From assembly GCA_965215385.1 (NCBI GenBank), contig OZ244059.1, positions 2,232,001 through 2,296,000 on the forward strand: a stretch of DNA of 64,000 nucleotides, given 5' to 3'. Made by a program: the position numbers and the translations under genes. How positions within the stretch are numbered: position 1 is the first letter of the stretch; each line of letters starts with the position of its first letter. Of the stretch, positions 8,958 to 17,067 are shown piece after piece. The DNA comes from JAPORY01 sp965215385. GTDB taxonomy: Bacteria; Pseudomonadota; Alphaproteobacteria; Rhodobacterales; Rhodobacteraceae. The notes beneath the pieces were generated by a model, which saw only the letters and a program-made list of their open reading frames with translations, ran no database searches and was not told where the DNA came from.

Positions 8958-9077
8958 ATGTCGGAGAACATTGGTAGAATCGAAAAAGACGCTGCCAAGC
9001 GCGAAACGCGGTTAATCTTTGCGATGATCGCGGTTGTCGGCATTGGTCTAACAATTTTTGGATTCTTAACCACCTAA
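8958..9077 (+). CDS. Short single-TM peptide, homologue of the locus 3 coiled-coil/TM protein
   Basis: 39 residues: a short charged helix (MSENIGRIEKDAAKRETR) followed by one hydrophobic segment (LIFAMIAVVGIGLTIFGFL) and the stop. The last 25 residues match the C-terminus of the 81-residue protein at 57466-57711 almost residue for residue, including RETRLIFAMIA and GLTIFGFLT. It is predicted to be an inner-membrane anchor with its N-terminus in the cytoplasm or its coiled coil facing a partner. The locus 2 version lacks most of the coiled coil and may be truncated. Confidence 0.55.
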   Translation: MSENIGRIEKDAAKRETRLIFAMIAVVGIGLTIFGFLTT

Positions 9078-9085
9078 CGTGAGTT

Positions 9086-9125
9086 CTAAAGAGTGCTAAA
9101 GAGCACTAAAGAGGCCTAAAAGGGC
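9086..9125 (+). repeat. Four tandem 10-bp units, consensus CTAAAGAGNN
   Basis: Units start at 9086, 9096, 9106 and 9116 with exact 10-bp period; the last is CTAAAAGGGC. They lie just after the stop of the TM peptide. Helical-phase spacing would suit a protein-binding array, but a simple slippage product is equally likely. Confidence 0.6.
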
Positions 9126-9150
9126 TTGGTTCGCAGCCGATCGCCTAAAA

Positions 9151-9250
9151 CCGGGCAAATCAGGCTAGCACCCTTGAAATCGAGTGAATTCGGTTGCGTA
9201 AAGCACTCTCACACGTCGTTCGTCGGAAAAATTTCGTACCTCTCGCAACG
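9151..9250 (+). repeat. Non-coding tail shared with locus 3 (second copy 57755-57855)
   Basis: Roughly 100 bases downstream of the TM peptide align with 57755-57855 downstream of the locus 3 TM protein: shared landmarks are CGGGxCAAAxCAGGCT, CCTTxGAAAT, the AATTCGGTTGCG/AATCGGTCGCG pair, and GCxCTCTCAC followed by CGTTCG. The similarity shows that the two cassettes share flanking DNA as well as genes. Nothing further is recognisable in 9251-9544. Confidence 0.6.
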
Positions 9251-9544
9251 AACGCAACGCTAGAGCACGGGTTTTGACGCCATTTGGTGGTTGTTGCCCA
9301 TTGTCGGCCGCTTGCGCAGAGAGTTCGGGACAATCCTGCCAATTGGCCGCCACTCACGGGGCATGTAACTTTTCGTTTGTAACGCCCGAAATCTGCGGAT
9401 GTTGGAATAGGCAGACTGGCGCCCGTGCTCGGGGCACTACCCTTGATAGCGTTTGATGTGAGTATGAAGACAGTTAGCCTTTTTTGGCCTCCAGCATTGG
9501 AATGCGCGGCGGCGACTAACATTGGTCGCATCGGACAACTCCCG

Positions 9545-10155
9545 TCACGGTTCAATGCCGATTAGGATCAATGGTACTGCCAGTGCGCTCCTACCCGGCC
9601 GAATCACATTGAGCCGGGCTTTCTCGTCGTAAGTTGGCCCACTGCTCATAGAGCGTTGCATCATTTTTATCGGCAGTATTTCGACACCTACATTGATTGT
9701 CTCGGAAACAAAAAAGCGCAAATGTTTCACAAACAAATCGTGGGACACAAAGGAATATTGACCGAACTGCACCTCAGCGGCAATGTCATCTTTAACGAAA
9801 TCAATCTCGTTCTTGGATTGTAACGGCGACAGGCCGGCAACAATAATTCCTTGCTTCTGCTCATCGGGAGGAAGATGATGTATTTTCCTTAGCAAGACAG
9901 AGTCATTTGCCGTCCAAAAGGAATTGATACGATTTTGCCAACCAAGGGCTTGAAGCCATCCGCGAATGCTCGGTTCAAGGTAGGTGGGGAATACAAGAGT
10001 TGCCCGTATCTACCTCGTTCCCGAGACTCCTTTGTCCGACACTCCTCCGCCTCAACTCCTGCGATTGCGAGGTGAATTTTCTCAAGAAGCTGGGGACGGT
10101 GGACGATCAAATACTCCTCGCCGTTGAGGTGCGAGTACTGGGAAGCAATCCGCAT
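9545..10155 (-). pseudogene. BglII-type restriction endonuclease, frameshifted
   Basis: Two frames form one protein. The first, from 10155, reads MRIASQYSHLNGEEYLIVHR and later GRYGQLLYSPPTLNRAFAD. After a frameshift near 9960 the other frame continues LQALGWQNRINSFWTANDSV, then DEQKQGIIVAGLSPLQSKNE, IDFVKDDIAAEVQFGQYSF, VSHDLFVKHLRFF and VGVEILPIKMMQRSMSSG. This matches the BglII family of type II endonucleases; the E-x-Q active-site segment (AAEVQFGQ) is intact. The single frameshift should abolish activity. The partner methyltransferase remnant lies just upstream on the same strand, as expected for a type II pair. Confidence 0.75.
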
Positions 10156-10184
10156 CAGTGGCCACTGTTAGGCAGAGCATAATT

Positions 10185-10590
10185 ATAGATCGGCTTGCCC
10201 AGGGCCGCGTCGGCAATGTTCCGGCCGGTAAAGCGTCAACGCGCTCTTGGTCGGTCGCAACAGACGCCGGCACGACGTCGCAACCAAAGGCTTGCCGGTC
10301 GTGCATCAAGGCGACACTAACGGATGAACCGACCCCATACAGGGATCCAGCACCGCATCCCCCAAATTCGTCATCGAAAGAACAAGTCGCCCGACCAGTT
10401 CAACCGGCAACTGGCAGGGGTGGTCAGTCTTCTTGAGCTGATTGTTCTTCACATTGAGAAAGGCCCAAACATCAGAAGGGTTCTTTCCTAAGGGGTTGCC
10501 CGATAGTTTGCCAGCATTTGATCCTAGGAAATATTTTTTCCTAAGATATTTTGCCGGAACTCGGATAGGGCCTAAGTGCTATGGGTACTC
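10185..10590 (-). pseudogene. DNA methyltransferase C-terminal remnant (partner of the BglII-like gene)
   Basis: The minus-strand frame from about 10590 reads PIRVPAKYLRKKYFLGSNAG, KLSGNPLGKNPSDVWAF, then LKKTDHPCQLPVELVGRLVL, LSMTNLGDAVLDPCMGS. A shifted frame then continues SVALMHDRQAFGCDVVPASV and ATDQERVDALPAGTL. These are the target-recognition end and the SAM-binding DPxxGxG region of a permuted (beta-type) amino methyltransferase. The N-terminal part containing the catalytic (D/S)PPY motif is absent. There is at least one frameshift near 10340. It is non-functional. Confidence 0.7.
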
Positions 10591-10750
10591 ATCCGACAAT
10601 GTCCACCAGCTTATGATTTGGGAGTTATAGGGTTAATTAGTCAATTTTTTCCTGCGCAGTATTTACAAGCCAAAAACGACAAATTATACAGAGATTTAGG
10701 CCAAACAAGCTTAAACTGATAAGATTTCGGTCATCAAAGGAGGAATACAA

Positions 10751-11014
10751 ATGCCATGGCAACAGGATAATCTTCTTTCTGAAGAATTGAGATTTTACCA
10801 AGAAAACAAAGAAGATTTTTTACACAAGTATACAAATCGTTATCTTCTCATTAAAGGGAGTGCCCTTATTGGTACATTTGCTGCTAAGAAACAAGCGATT
10901 GGTCAAGGCGTTCGCCAGTTTGGCAATGAACCGTTTCTGGTTAGATTATCAGGAGAAGACACCCCAACATTTACCGTGCCTGTTTTGGCGTTGGGTTTGC
11001 TATGCCAATCTTGA
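10751..11014 (+). CDS. Small protein paired with a retropepsin-like protease (copy 1)
   Basis: An 87-residue cytoplasmic-looking protein with a strong ribosome site (AAGGAGG, 6-7 nt before the ATG). Pattern: LSEELRFYQENKEDFLHKY, then a short beta segment RYLLIKGSALIGTFAAKKQA, then RQFGNEPFLVRLSG. This YxGKWVxF...F.GRGPYLIR-like layout resembles the small DUF5678-type proteins often found before bacterial retropepsin homologues. The 3' end overlaps the protease gene by 13 bp. Copy 2 is at 32670-32912. The function is unknown; a chaperone, substrate or regulator of the protease is possible. Confidence 0.65.
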   Translation: MPWQQDNLLSEELRFYQENKEDFLHKYTNRYLLIKGSALIGTFAAKKQAIGQGVRQFGNEPFLVRLSGEDTPTFTVPVLALGLLCQS

Positions 11015-11481
11015 ATTCTAGAATGGAAGCGATAAACGCAGCAGGTGACATTGTTGCTGCCCCTGAAAAGTTAATTGGAGTTGGCCCATCGATTCCAGTA
11101 GTGATTACAGTTATCGAAGAAGTTCAGCAAGCTTACTCTGATGGCGGCAAAACGCCGCCCGAGCCCGTCAATGGATTTGCCTTGATTGATACTGGTGCTA
11201 GTGTAACCTGCTTTGACGTTGACGCAGCACAAAAAGCTGGGTTGCCACAAATCAGCGTTGCAAAAATGACGTCGGCAACTCACTCCAATCAAACCGTCCC
11301 AACATTTGCAGGAACAGTTGTCTGTCCGGCATTTAACATTAACATCAACGTAGAAGAAGGAATGGGAGCAAACTTATCTGCTCAAGGAAACAATTTAGTT
11401 GCTTTGATTGGTCGTGATTTGTTGCAGTCTGCCGTCTTAATTTACAATGGCCCAGATGGTCATTTTTCACTGTCTTTGTAA
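11002..11481 (+). CDS. Retropepsin-like aspartyl protease (copy 1)
   Basis: 159 residues, single-domain aspartyl protease type that should act as a homodimer. FALIDTGASVTCFD places the catalytic Asp at residue 63; the flap region and the C-terminal hydrophobic-hydrophobic-Gly motif ALIGRDLL follow, as in retroviral and bacterial retropepsin-like proteins. There is no signal peptide or membrane anchor, so it is probably cytoplasmic. The start ATG 11002 overlaps the preceding small gene. No reverse transcriptase or phage gene is nearby, so it is not part of a retroelement. Substrates are unknown. Confidence 0.75.
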   Translation: MPILNSRMEAINAAGDIVAAPEKLIGVGPSIPVVITVIEEVQQAYSDGGKTPPEPVNGFALIDTGASVTCFDVDAAQKAGLPQISVAKMTSATHSNQTVPTFAGTVVCPAFNININVEEGMGANLSAQGNNLVALIGRDLLQSAVLIYNGPDGHFSLSL

Positions 11482-12014
11482 TTCTGGCTAGCTAAGGGTA
11501 TAATCTCCTACGGTTTCGTAACGGTCCAACAGACAGCGCGTACAATGCAAACTATGACGTAGATGCCAGATTATGCGACTACGTAACTTGAGACCAAAAC
11601 TTGCGACAATGGGATAGAGCAGTACGTCTACGGGAATTATCGAGCCGTTAGAGACATAGTTACCAACCTGCCAGCAAATTGACCCTTGATGATAGAGTTT
11701 TCGGACACATTCTTCATTCACTTTGTGTTGCTGCCCCAAATAGTCATCCAAAGATGCCTTCGACTAGACGATTCGCTCTTGCAGTGGCTATGTGTTTCAT
11801 AAATTTCAATGTCTCAAGCAAGAATATACTAGGAGATTTTATCTCTCCGACAAGAACCCGCCCAGAGATCTTGTAATTCTTCAAGAAAAACCTGACCAGT
11901 TGCTATACGACAACGATTGAACCAATCTTCGTCATCACGCTTTTCGGGAGGCTCTTCAGGATCATCCGGCAATGCTCTTGCAGCAGCAAGCACACCCTTT
12001 TGGAAATGACGGCA
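11482..12014. other. No recognisable gene
   Basis: The interval between the retropepsin gene and the hsdR stop holds only short frames without recognisable motifs. Both neighbours end here (convergent), so terminators would be expected; I see no clear GC-rich hairpin with a T run. Confidence 0.4.
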
Positions 12015-15000
12015 TCAGATTTGTCCTCCGACGCCCTTGAACTTTTCAACAAAGGCCGAAATTCTTTCCAACACGGCGTTCTTTTTGTGGCCATATTGCG
12101 GATGTAGCGGGCTCATCTTGGGTAAAATATCGTTTAATTCTCTACCGTACTCGCTCGCAAACTCCCGCTTTATCGATTTGGCCATGTAACGTTTTGCCGC
12201 TTGGACATTTAAGTTCTCTTCTCGAATCAATTTTTCAGCTTCCTGCTGTTGTTCCGCCTTTGCGAAAGTAAAGAAGGCCTGAATGACGCTTGGCGCGTCC
12301 TTGAGTGCGCTCAAATCAGTTCGATTGATGAAAGCCACTAGCAAACTTTCCTTAGCGCGGTGGCCGACGCTTGCGCGGATCATGCGGCGCACGGCCGCAA
12401 TTATTGCAGATTTATTTTTCGCTTTCTTGTGACTTTGAAAAACCTGTTCGAGGATGTAATCAAGATTGATTTCCTGAGACTTGAGGAGATCGACCTCGAA
12501 CACAACATTATCCCAGTCGGTAGTGCTTTCAATTTTCTCTACTGCCTCTCTTTGCTGACGCCGCCAATCTCGAATGTCATTGTAGGTCGAGCGGTAGTCC
12601 TGCACTGCTCGCTGTGTCAACATTTCTATGCTTTGGAGATCGGCCAGATCGTCATCACCAAGGAAATGTTCCTGCTGAAAAGCCGCAAGAGATGCTTCAT
12701 CGTTAATACTCTGTAGAGCTGTCAAGGTTGCGAATTCATCGTAGTTTCGTAAAACATTTTCGAGGCGAAGGTATTCTCCAAAGGTCTTTGCGAAGTCCTT
12801 CTTGTCCGCTTCTCTGACGATGGTGGTTGGGTCTGGAAATCGCTGTGCCAATTCTGCTGAGACCTCGATAAAGCCTCTTCGAATCTCACCAGTCTCGGCA
12901 TCAGTGTAGCCTTTCATGTACTCTTGATAGCTCTTTTCGAGGACTACGTTCAGGGTATTTGCGTCGCCAAATAGTGTAATGGCATCGATTGTTGCCTGCT
13001 CGAGGTCGCGGAAACTGACGATATTACCAAAGGTCTTCGTCGTGTTATAGATACGGTTGGTTCGTGAGTAGGCTTGTATCAGGCCATGGAAGCGTACGTT
13101 CTTGTCGACGAAGAGTGTATTTAGAGTTGGTGCGTCAAAGCCCGTGAGAAACATTCCAACAACGATTAGTAGATCTACTTCCTTGGACCTTACTCGCTTT
13201 GCCAGATCGCGATAGTAGTTCTGAAAGCTATCGCCCTCGGCAGTGTAGCTGGTTTTGAAGTAGTTGTTATAATCGGTGATCGCCGTTTCAAGAAATTCCT
13301 TAGAACTGGGGTTTAACGCTATTTCACTGAAGTCCAGACTTTCGTCGGGAATATCGCCCAAAGCGTCCTGTCGTTCGTTCGGCGCAAATGAGAAAATCGT
13401 AGCAATTCTGAGTGGCTTGTCTTGTCCGGCTTGCAACTCGTGCAACGCGCTATAATACAGTTTGGCCGCCGCCACGCTACTCACGGCAAACAAGGCGTTG
13501 AACCCGGATTTATCACCGTGAAGGCGGTGGGTTTTTCGGCGGAAGTTGTTGAGGATGTATTTTGCGATTTCGCCTATGCGTTCTGGGTGTTGTAAGGCTT
13601 GTTTGGTTTCGGCGGCTTTTGATTTCTCCTCATCCTGCTCACGTTCGCTCGCTCTGAATTGTGGTCGGACATCGTTATAATCGACTTTGAATTTGAGTAC
13701 CTTTTCATCCCTGATGGCATCGGTGATGACGTAAGAATGCAACTGTCGACCGAAGACGCTAGCTGTGGTGGCAGCTCCAGCAGCATTTTCAGGAAAAATC
13801 GGCGTACCGGTGAAGCCAAACTGACAGAACCGTTTGAATCGTTTCTTGAGGTTTCTCTGTGCTTCGCCGAACTGCCCGCGATGGCATTCATCAAAAATGA
13901 AGACGACCGACTGAGTGTAGGCCTCTAGTGCGTCGTCACTTTTCATCAGGTTGTTTAGCTTTTGGATGGTTGTGACGATAATCTTATTATCGTCTTTAGC
14001 GAGATTTTTCTTTAAGGCTGCTGTGTTTATTGATCCGTTCACACTTTCGGGGGAGAACCGCTGGTATTCCTTCATTGTTTGATGGTCGAGATCTTTACGG
14101 TCTACGACGAAAAATACCTTGTCGATGAACTCTAAATCGGTCGCTAAGCGCGCGGTCTTGAAGCTCGTCAGTGTTTTTCCCGATCCGGTCGTATGCCAGA
14201 TGAATCCGCCACTCTCGGGCTTGTTTAGATTCTTTGCTTCGAATGAACTGGCAATTTTCCACAGTATTCGTTCGGTTGCAGCAATCTGATAGGGCCGCAT
14301 GATCAACAGGGTATTGCTGGTATCAAGTACCGAATACTTGAGCAGCACATTTAGAAGGGTGTTCTTTTGCAAAAAGGTGGCGGTGAAATCCTTTAAATCT
14401 TTAATCGGGCTGTTGTCTGCCTGCGCCCAGTTCATGGTGAAGTCGAAGCTGTTCTTGTTTCTTTTGGTGGTGTTAGCGAAATATCGCGTATCGGTCCCAT
14501 TTGAGATCACGAACATCTGGAGGAACTTGTAGAGAGAGTTTTCGCTATTGAAGCTTTCTTTGCTGTAGCGGTGTATCTGGTTGAAGGCTTCCCGTATGGC
14601 AACACCGCGCTTTTTCAGTTCAATATGCACTAAGGGTAACCCGTTGATCAGCAGGGTAACGTCATACCGGTTGGTATGAGTGCCCTTTTGTTCGAACTGC
14701 CGAATGACCTGTAGCCTGTTGCGAGCAAGGTTTTGTTTATCGAGCAGGTAGATATTTTGTATGTGACCATCGTCAAACTTGAAGTCGTGAATCCAGTCTT
14801 CATGAATCTTGCGCGATTTTCCGATAAGATCGTCACCGGGCCGATCTAACCACGTTTCAACAAAGCGTTGCCATTCGGTATTTGTGAACGCTACATTGTT
14901 TAGCGTCTGTAGCTGCGTACGAACATTGGCGAGCATCGCCGCTGGCGTCGTGAGTTCCGTCAGATATTCATATCCTTGATTGGTCAGATCACTTATTAGT

Positions 15001-15116
15001 TCCCGCTCTAGATCATCTTCGCTTTGGTAGGTGGGGTCGGCTTTCCATTCTTGAACGTAATTATTGAGAACGATGAAATTCCGCGACTCGGCAACGGGTT
15101 TGGTTTGTAAGGGCAT
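12015..15116 (-). CDS. hsdR: Type I restriction endonuclease, R subunit (EcoR124-like)
   Basis: 1033 residues, the size of EcoR124 HsdR. It is the ATP-dependent motor and nuclease of the R2M2S complex, which translocates and cuts DNA lacking the specific methylation. The N-terminal PD-(D/E)XK nuclease has D152 and E166-x-K168 (RYDVTLLINGLP, HIELKKRG), numbering almost identical to EcoR124. Walker A is HTTGSGKT (near residue 310), the DEAD-like box is FIFDECHRGQFGE (near 410), and a helicase motif VI-type region sits around ARTNRIYN. All catalytic residues are present. It is the last gene of the hsdM-fic-hsdS-hsdR operon; a 119-bp gap separates it from hsdS. It appears intact. Confidence 0.95.
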   Translation of the reverse strand: MPLQTKPVAESRNFIVLNNYVQEWKADPTYQSEDDLERELISDLTNQGYEYLTELTTPAAMLANVRTQLQTLNNVAFTNTEWQRFVETWLDRPGDDLIGKSRKIHEDWIHDFKFDDGHIQNIYLLDKQNLARNRLQVIRQFEQKGTHTNRYDVTLLINGLPLVHIELKKRGVAIREAFNQIHRYSKESFNSENSLYKFLQMFVISNGTDTRYFANTTKRNKNSFDFTMNWAQADNSPIKDLKDFTATFLQKNTLLNVLLKYSVLDTSNTLLIMRPYQIAATERILWKIASSFEAKNLNKPESGGFIWHTTGSGKTLTSFKTARLATDLEFIDKVFFVVDRKDLDHQTMKEYQRFSPESVNGSINTAALKKNLAKDDNKIIVTTIQKLNNLMKSDDALEAYTQSVVFIFDECHRGQFGEAQRNLKKRFKRFCQFGFTGTPIFPENAAGAATTASVFGRQLHSYVITDAIRDEKVLKFKVDYNDVRPQFRASEREQDEEKSKAAETKQALQHPERIGEIAKYILNNFRRKTHRLHGDKSGFNALFAVSSVAAAKLYYSALHELQAGQDKPLRIATIFSFAPNERQDALGDIPDESLDFSEIALNPSSKEFLETAITDYNNYFKTSYTAEGDSFQNYYRDLAKRVRSKEVDLLIVVGMFLTGFDAPTLNTLFVDKNVRFHGLIQAYSRTNRIYNTTKTFGNIVSFRDLEQATIDAITLFGDANTLNVVLEKSYQEYMKGYTDAETGEIRRGFIEVSAELAQRFPDPTTIVREADKKDFAKTFGEYLRLENVLRNYDEFATLTALQSINDEASLAAFQQEHFLGDDDLADLQSIEMLTQRAVQDYRSTYNDIRDWRRQQREAVEKIESTTDWDNVVFEVDLLKSQEINLDYILEQVFQSHKKAKNKSAIIAAVRRMIRASVGHRAKESLLVAFINRTDLSALKDAPSVIQAFFTFAKAEQQQEAEKLIREENLNVQAAKRYMAKSIKREFASEYGRELNDILPKMSPLHPQYGHKKNAVLERISAFVEKFKGVGGQI

Positions 15117-15235
15117 TATGGCTCATTCAGTAGTGCTTGTGTGAAGGTAATTCATCGCAGAGCATTCATTGGCTCTTGCGGTGTTGATTGATATCCTTAA
15201 GGGTTTGATACTCTAAGTGAGGTATCGTGCGCATC

Positions 15236-16456
15236 TTAAGAAATCCGTTTGTCCAACCTTGTAAAGTCGAGCAAGAGGTCTCGATAGTAAGAGTACTGCT
15301 TTTTTCTTAGTTCAATTTCGCGCGGCAAACCTTCGGAAAGCGAGTTGGTCAACATGCTGAATGCGTCAAGCAAGGAAACAATGTGTTTTTGCCACTCTAG
15401 TGACTGTTCACGATCGCCAGGACAGGGAATTGGAATTGCTATTTTCTGCATATTTTTGCCGCTTACTCGACGAACTTTTGTACCGGTGATGTATGGCCGC
15501 TTTTGCTTTTGGAATGAATCAGTTTGAAAGCAGTAAGAAACAAACTTTGGATTGAGGGAATGCTTGAAAATATAGGTATCGCCGCTGACGACAATTGGGT
15601 CGCTACCTAACCAAGCAACCGCTTTGCAAACATCTTCATCGTTTTCGCTAGTGGCCGCTATGATCAAATTTCCTTGTTGTGCGTGTCTTAAGCTCTGTGC
15701 CAATTTCTCGGAGGTGAAGGTTTTTGTTTGATCTGTGTGGGTGCCATAATGCGTATGAATTTGCCCATAATGAATACATCCTACGCCGCTTTCGGTGAAA
15801 TCCTTCTTTTGTAAGCCATTCCCACGAATAAACTCGCCTAGCTCTCCTAGCGGTTTCCACGCAACCAAATTTTGAGTAAGTAGTCTGTTGAGATAGTGCT
15901 TGTATTGTTTTTTGCGAGCGGTAAGTTCGGCGGTAAGTTCGGCGGTAAGTTCGGCGGTAAGTTCGGTAAATGTGTCCAGAATGCGAACGATTTCTCCCTG
16001 TATTTCTAATGACTTTTCTGGATCATCAGGGCACGGGATCGGGAAATTAAGTTTATCAGTTGCGGTTCTTGAGAGTCTTGGAACACTTGCCCTGCGAACT
16101 TGGGCTACTATTTTATCCCTTTGAGTGAGTAACCAATGGTATAAATATTTACTCATTACGGTGTTAGGTGGAAGAAAGTAATAGACGTCATCGGCGGCCC
16201 AAAACGGGAGGGCACTGTAACCGATTTCACCTGCAGCTCCTCCACAGATTAGAAAAGCAGAGTCAGGCCTTACATTGCTTTCATGGTAATAGCCGAGTGG
16301 TTTCGTGCTGTTTTGATAGACGGCAAAATCTCCACTGTCTGAAAGTTGGCTCTTGACAAGTCGTTTACCACGACGGCCTGCCACGACCTTTCCCAGAGGA
16401 ATCCACTCCACATTTTCCCCATCCATTAGTTTTTTCAAGAATCGTTGCTTGTTCAT
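15236..16456 (-). CDS. hsdS: Type I restriction specificity subunit with TAEL spacer repeats
   Basis: 406 residues: two target-recognition domains, each read out by one half of the bipartite DNA site, separated by long helices. The first TRD covers about residues 15-150 (LGKVVAGRRGKRLVKSQLSD) and the second about 200-350 (LGELGEFIRGNGLQKKDF). The central spacer contains TEL followed by three TAEL repeats and TARKKQYKHYLNRLL; the C-terminal spacer has the related RKKQYSYYRDLLLDF. In EcoR124 the number of TAEL repeats sets the length of the non-specific gap in the recognition sequence. The start overlaps fic by 4 bp (ATGA). Confidence 0.92.
   Translation of the reverse strand: MNKQRFLKKLMDGENVEWIPLGKVVAGRRGKRLVKSQLSDSGDFAVYQNSTKPLGYYHESNVRPDSAFLICGGAAGEIGYSALPFWAADDVYYFLPPNTVMSKYLYHWLLTQRDKIVAQVRRASVPRLSRTATDKLNFPIPCPDDPEKSLEIQGEIVRILDTFTELTAELTAELTAELTARKKQYKHYLNRLLTQNLVAWKPLGELGEFIRGNGLQKKDFTESGVGCIHYGQIHTHYGTHTDQTKTFTSEKLAQSLRHAQQGNLIIAATSENDEDVCKAVAWLGSDPIVVSGDTYIFKHSLNPKFVSYCFQTDSFQKQKRPYITGTKVRRVSGKNMQKIAIPIPCPGDREQSLEWQKHIVSLLDAFSMLTNSLSEGLPREIELRKKQYSYYRDLLLDFTRLDKRIS
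15918..15965 (-). repeat. Four 12-bp tandem repeats encoding the HsdS TAEL spacer
   Basis: Four exact copies of GCGGTAAGTTCG (plus strand) in hsdS. Each unit adds four residues and keeps the frame, so gain or loss changes the spacing between the two half-sites recognised and not expression, as known for EcoR124I (two repeats) versus EcoR124II (three). Confidence 0.92.
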
Positions 16457-17067
16457 AACTGCGAGTCTTCGATCTTGAACTGGCTATAGCCTTCATAGAA
16501 ATAGCTAACGTCAATGCCCTTCATGAATAGGGCGCGGTCGTGAATCTGATCTGTCAGTGCGCTCTTGAGTAAGATCTTAATCTCTAAATCTTTCACGACA
16601 CTTCGCTGCATAGCAGAGAGATACTCATCTCTGTTCGCCGCATTCCAATCAATGACCTGTTTCAGTTCATTCTTCAACAGAAGGTCTAGCCAGATGCGAG
16701 TGGCGCGACCATTACCTTCGCGAAACGGATGAGCCACGTTCATTTCGACATATTTCTCAATGATCTCATCAAAGTTACCCTGTGGCATTGCGTCAATATG
16801 CTCCAGTGAAGACTTTAAATGCATAGGCGGTACGAAGCGAAAATCGCCCTTGGCTAAATTTACACCACGAACCTCGCCGGCAAATGCGTAAATCTCTTCG
16901 AAGAGGTAAGAATGGATAAACGACAAACCCCGAAAAGTTCCGACTTCCACTGAATCAATCTCGCCTGAATCAAACAACTGCTTGGCTCGCCGCTTGCTAA
17001 TCCTTTCCTCTGCCCGTGCCAACTCAACTTGGTCGGTGATGCCCAAATTGTTATCAAGCACCGTCAT
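16453..17067 (-). CDS. Fic-domain protein inside the type I R-M operon
   Basis: 204 residues. Fic proteins usually transfer AMP or another nucleotide moiety to a target hydroxyl. The active-site loop HPFREGNGRATR (about residues 110-121) is complete, with catalytic His, the phosphate-binding GNGR and both Arg. The N-terminal motif SGEIDSVEVGTFRGL precedes the usual IHSYLFEEIYAFAGEVR helix. No inhibitory (S/T)xxxE(G/N) helix is obvious. It overlaps hsdM and hsdS by 4 bp each (ATGA junctions), so it is co-translated with the restriction genes. Such fic genes recur in type I operons; a role in controlling restriction or as a second-line toxin is inference. Confidence 0.88.
   Translation of the reverse strand: MTVLDNNLGITDQVELARAEERISKRRAKQLFDSGEIDSVEVGTFRGLSFIHSYLFEEIYAFAGEVRGVNLAKGDFRFVPPMHLKSSLEHIDAMPQGNFDEIIEKYVEMNVAHPFREGNGRATRIWLDLLLKNELKQVIDWNAANRDEYLSAMQRSVVKDLEIKILLKSALTDQIHDRALFMKGIDVSYFYEGYSQFKIEDSQL

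Noticed and set aside
11002..11481. Retropepsin as part of a retroelement (retron or group II intron)
   Set aside because: No reverse transcriptase, msr/msd or intron-like sequence lies nearby; the gene pairs with a small bacterial protein in both copies.
15918..15965. Short regularly repeated units resembling a CRISPR
   Set aside because: The units are directly adjacent 12-mers inside hsdS, in frame, without spacers; they encode the TAEL spacer. No CRISPR array was seen anywhere in the window.
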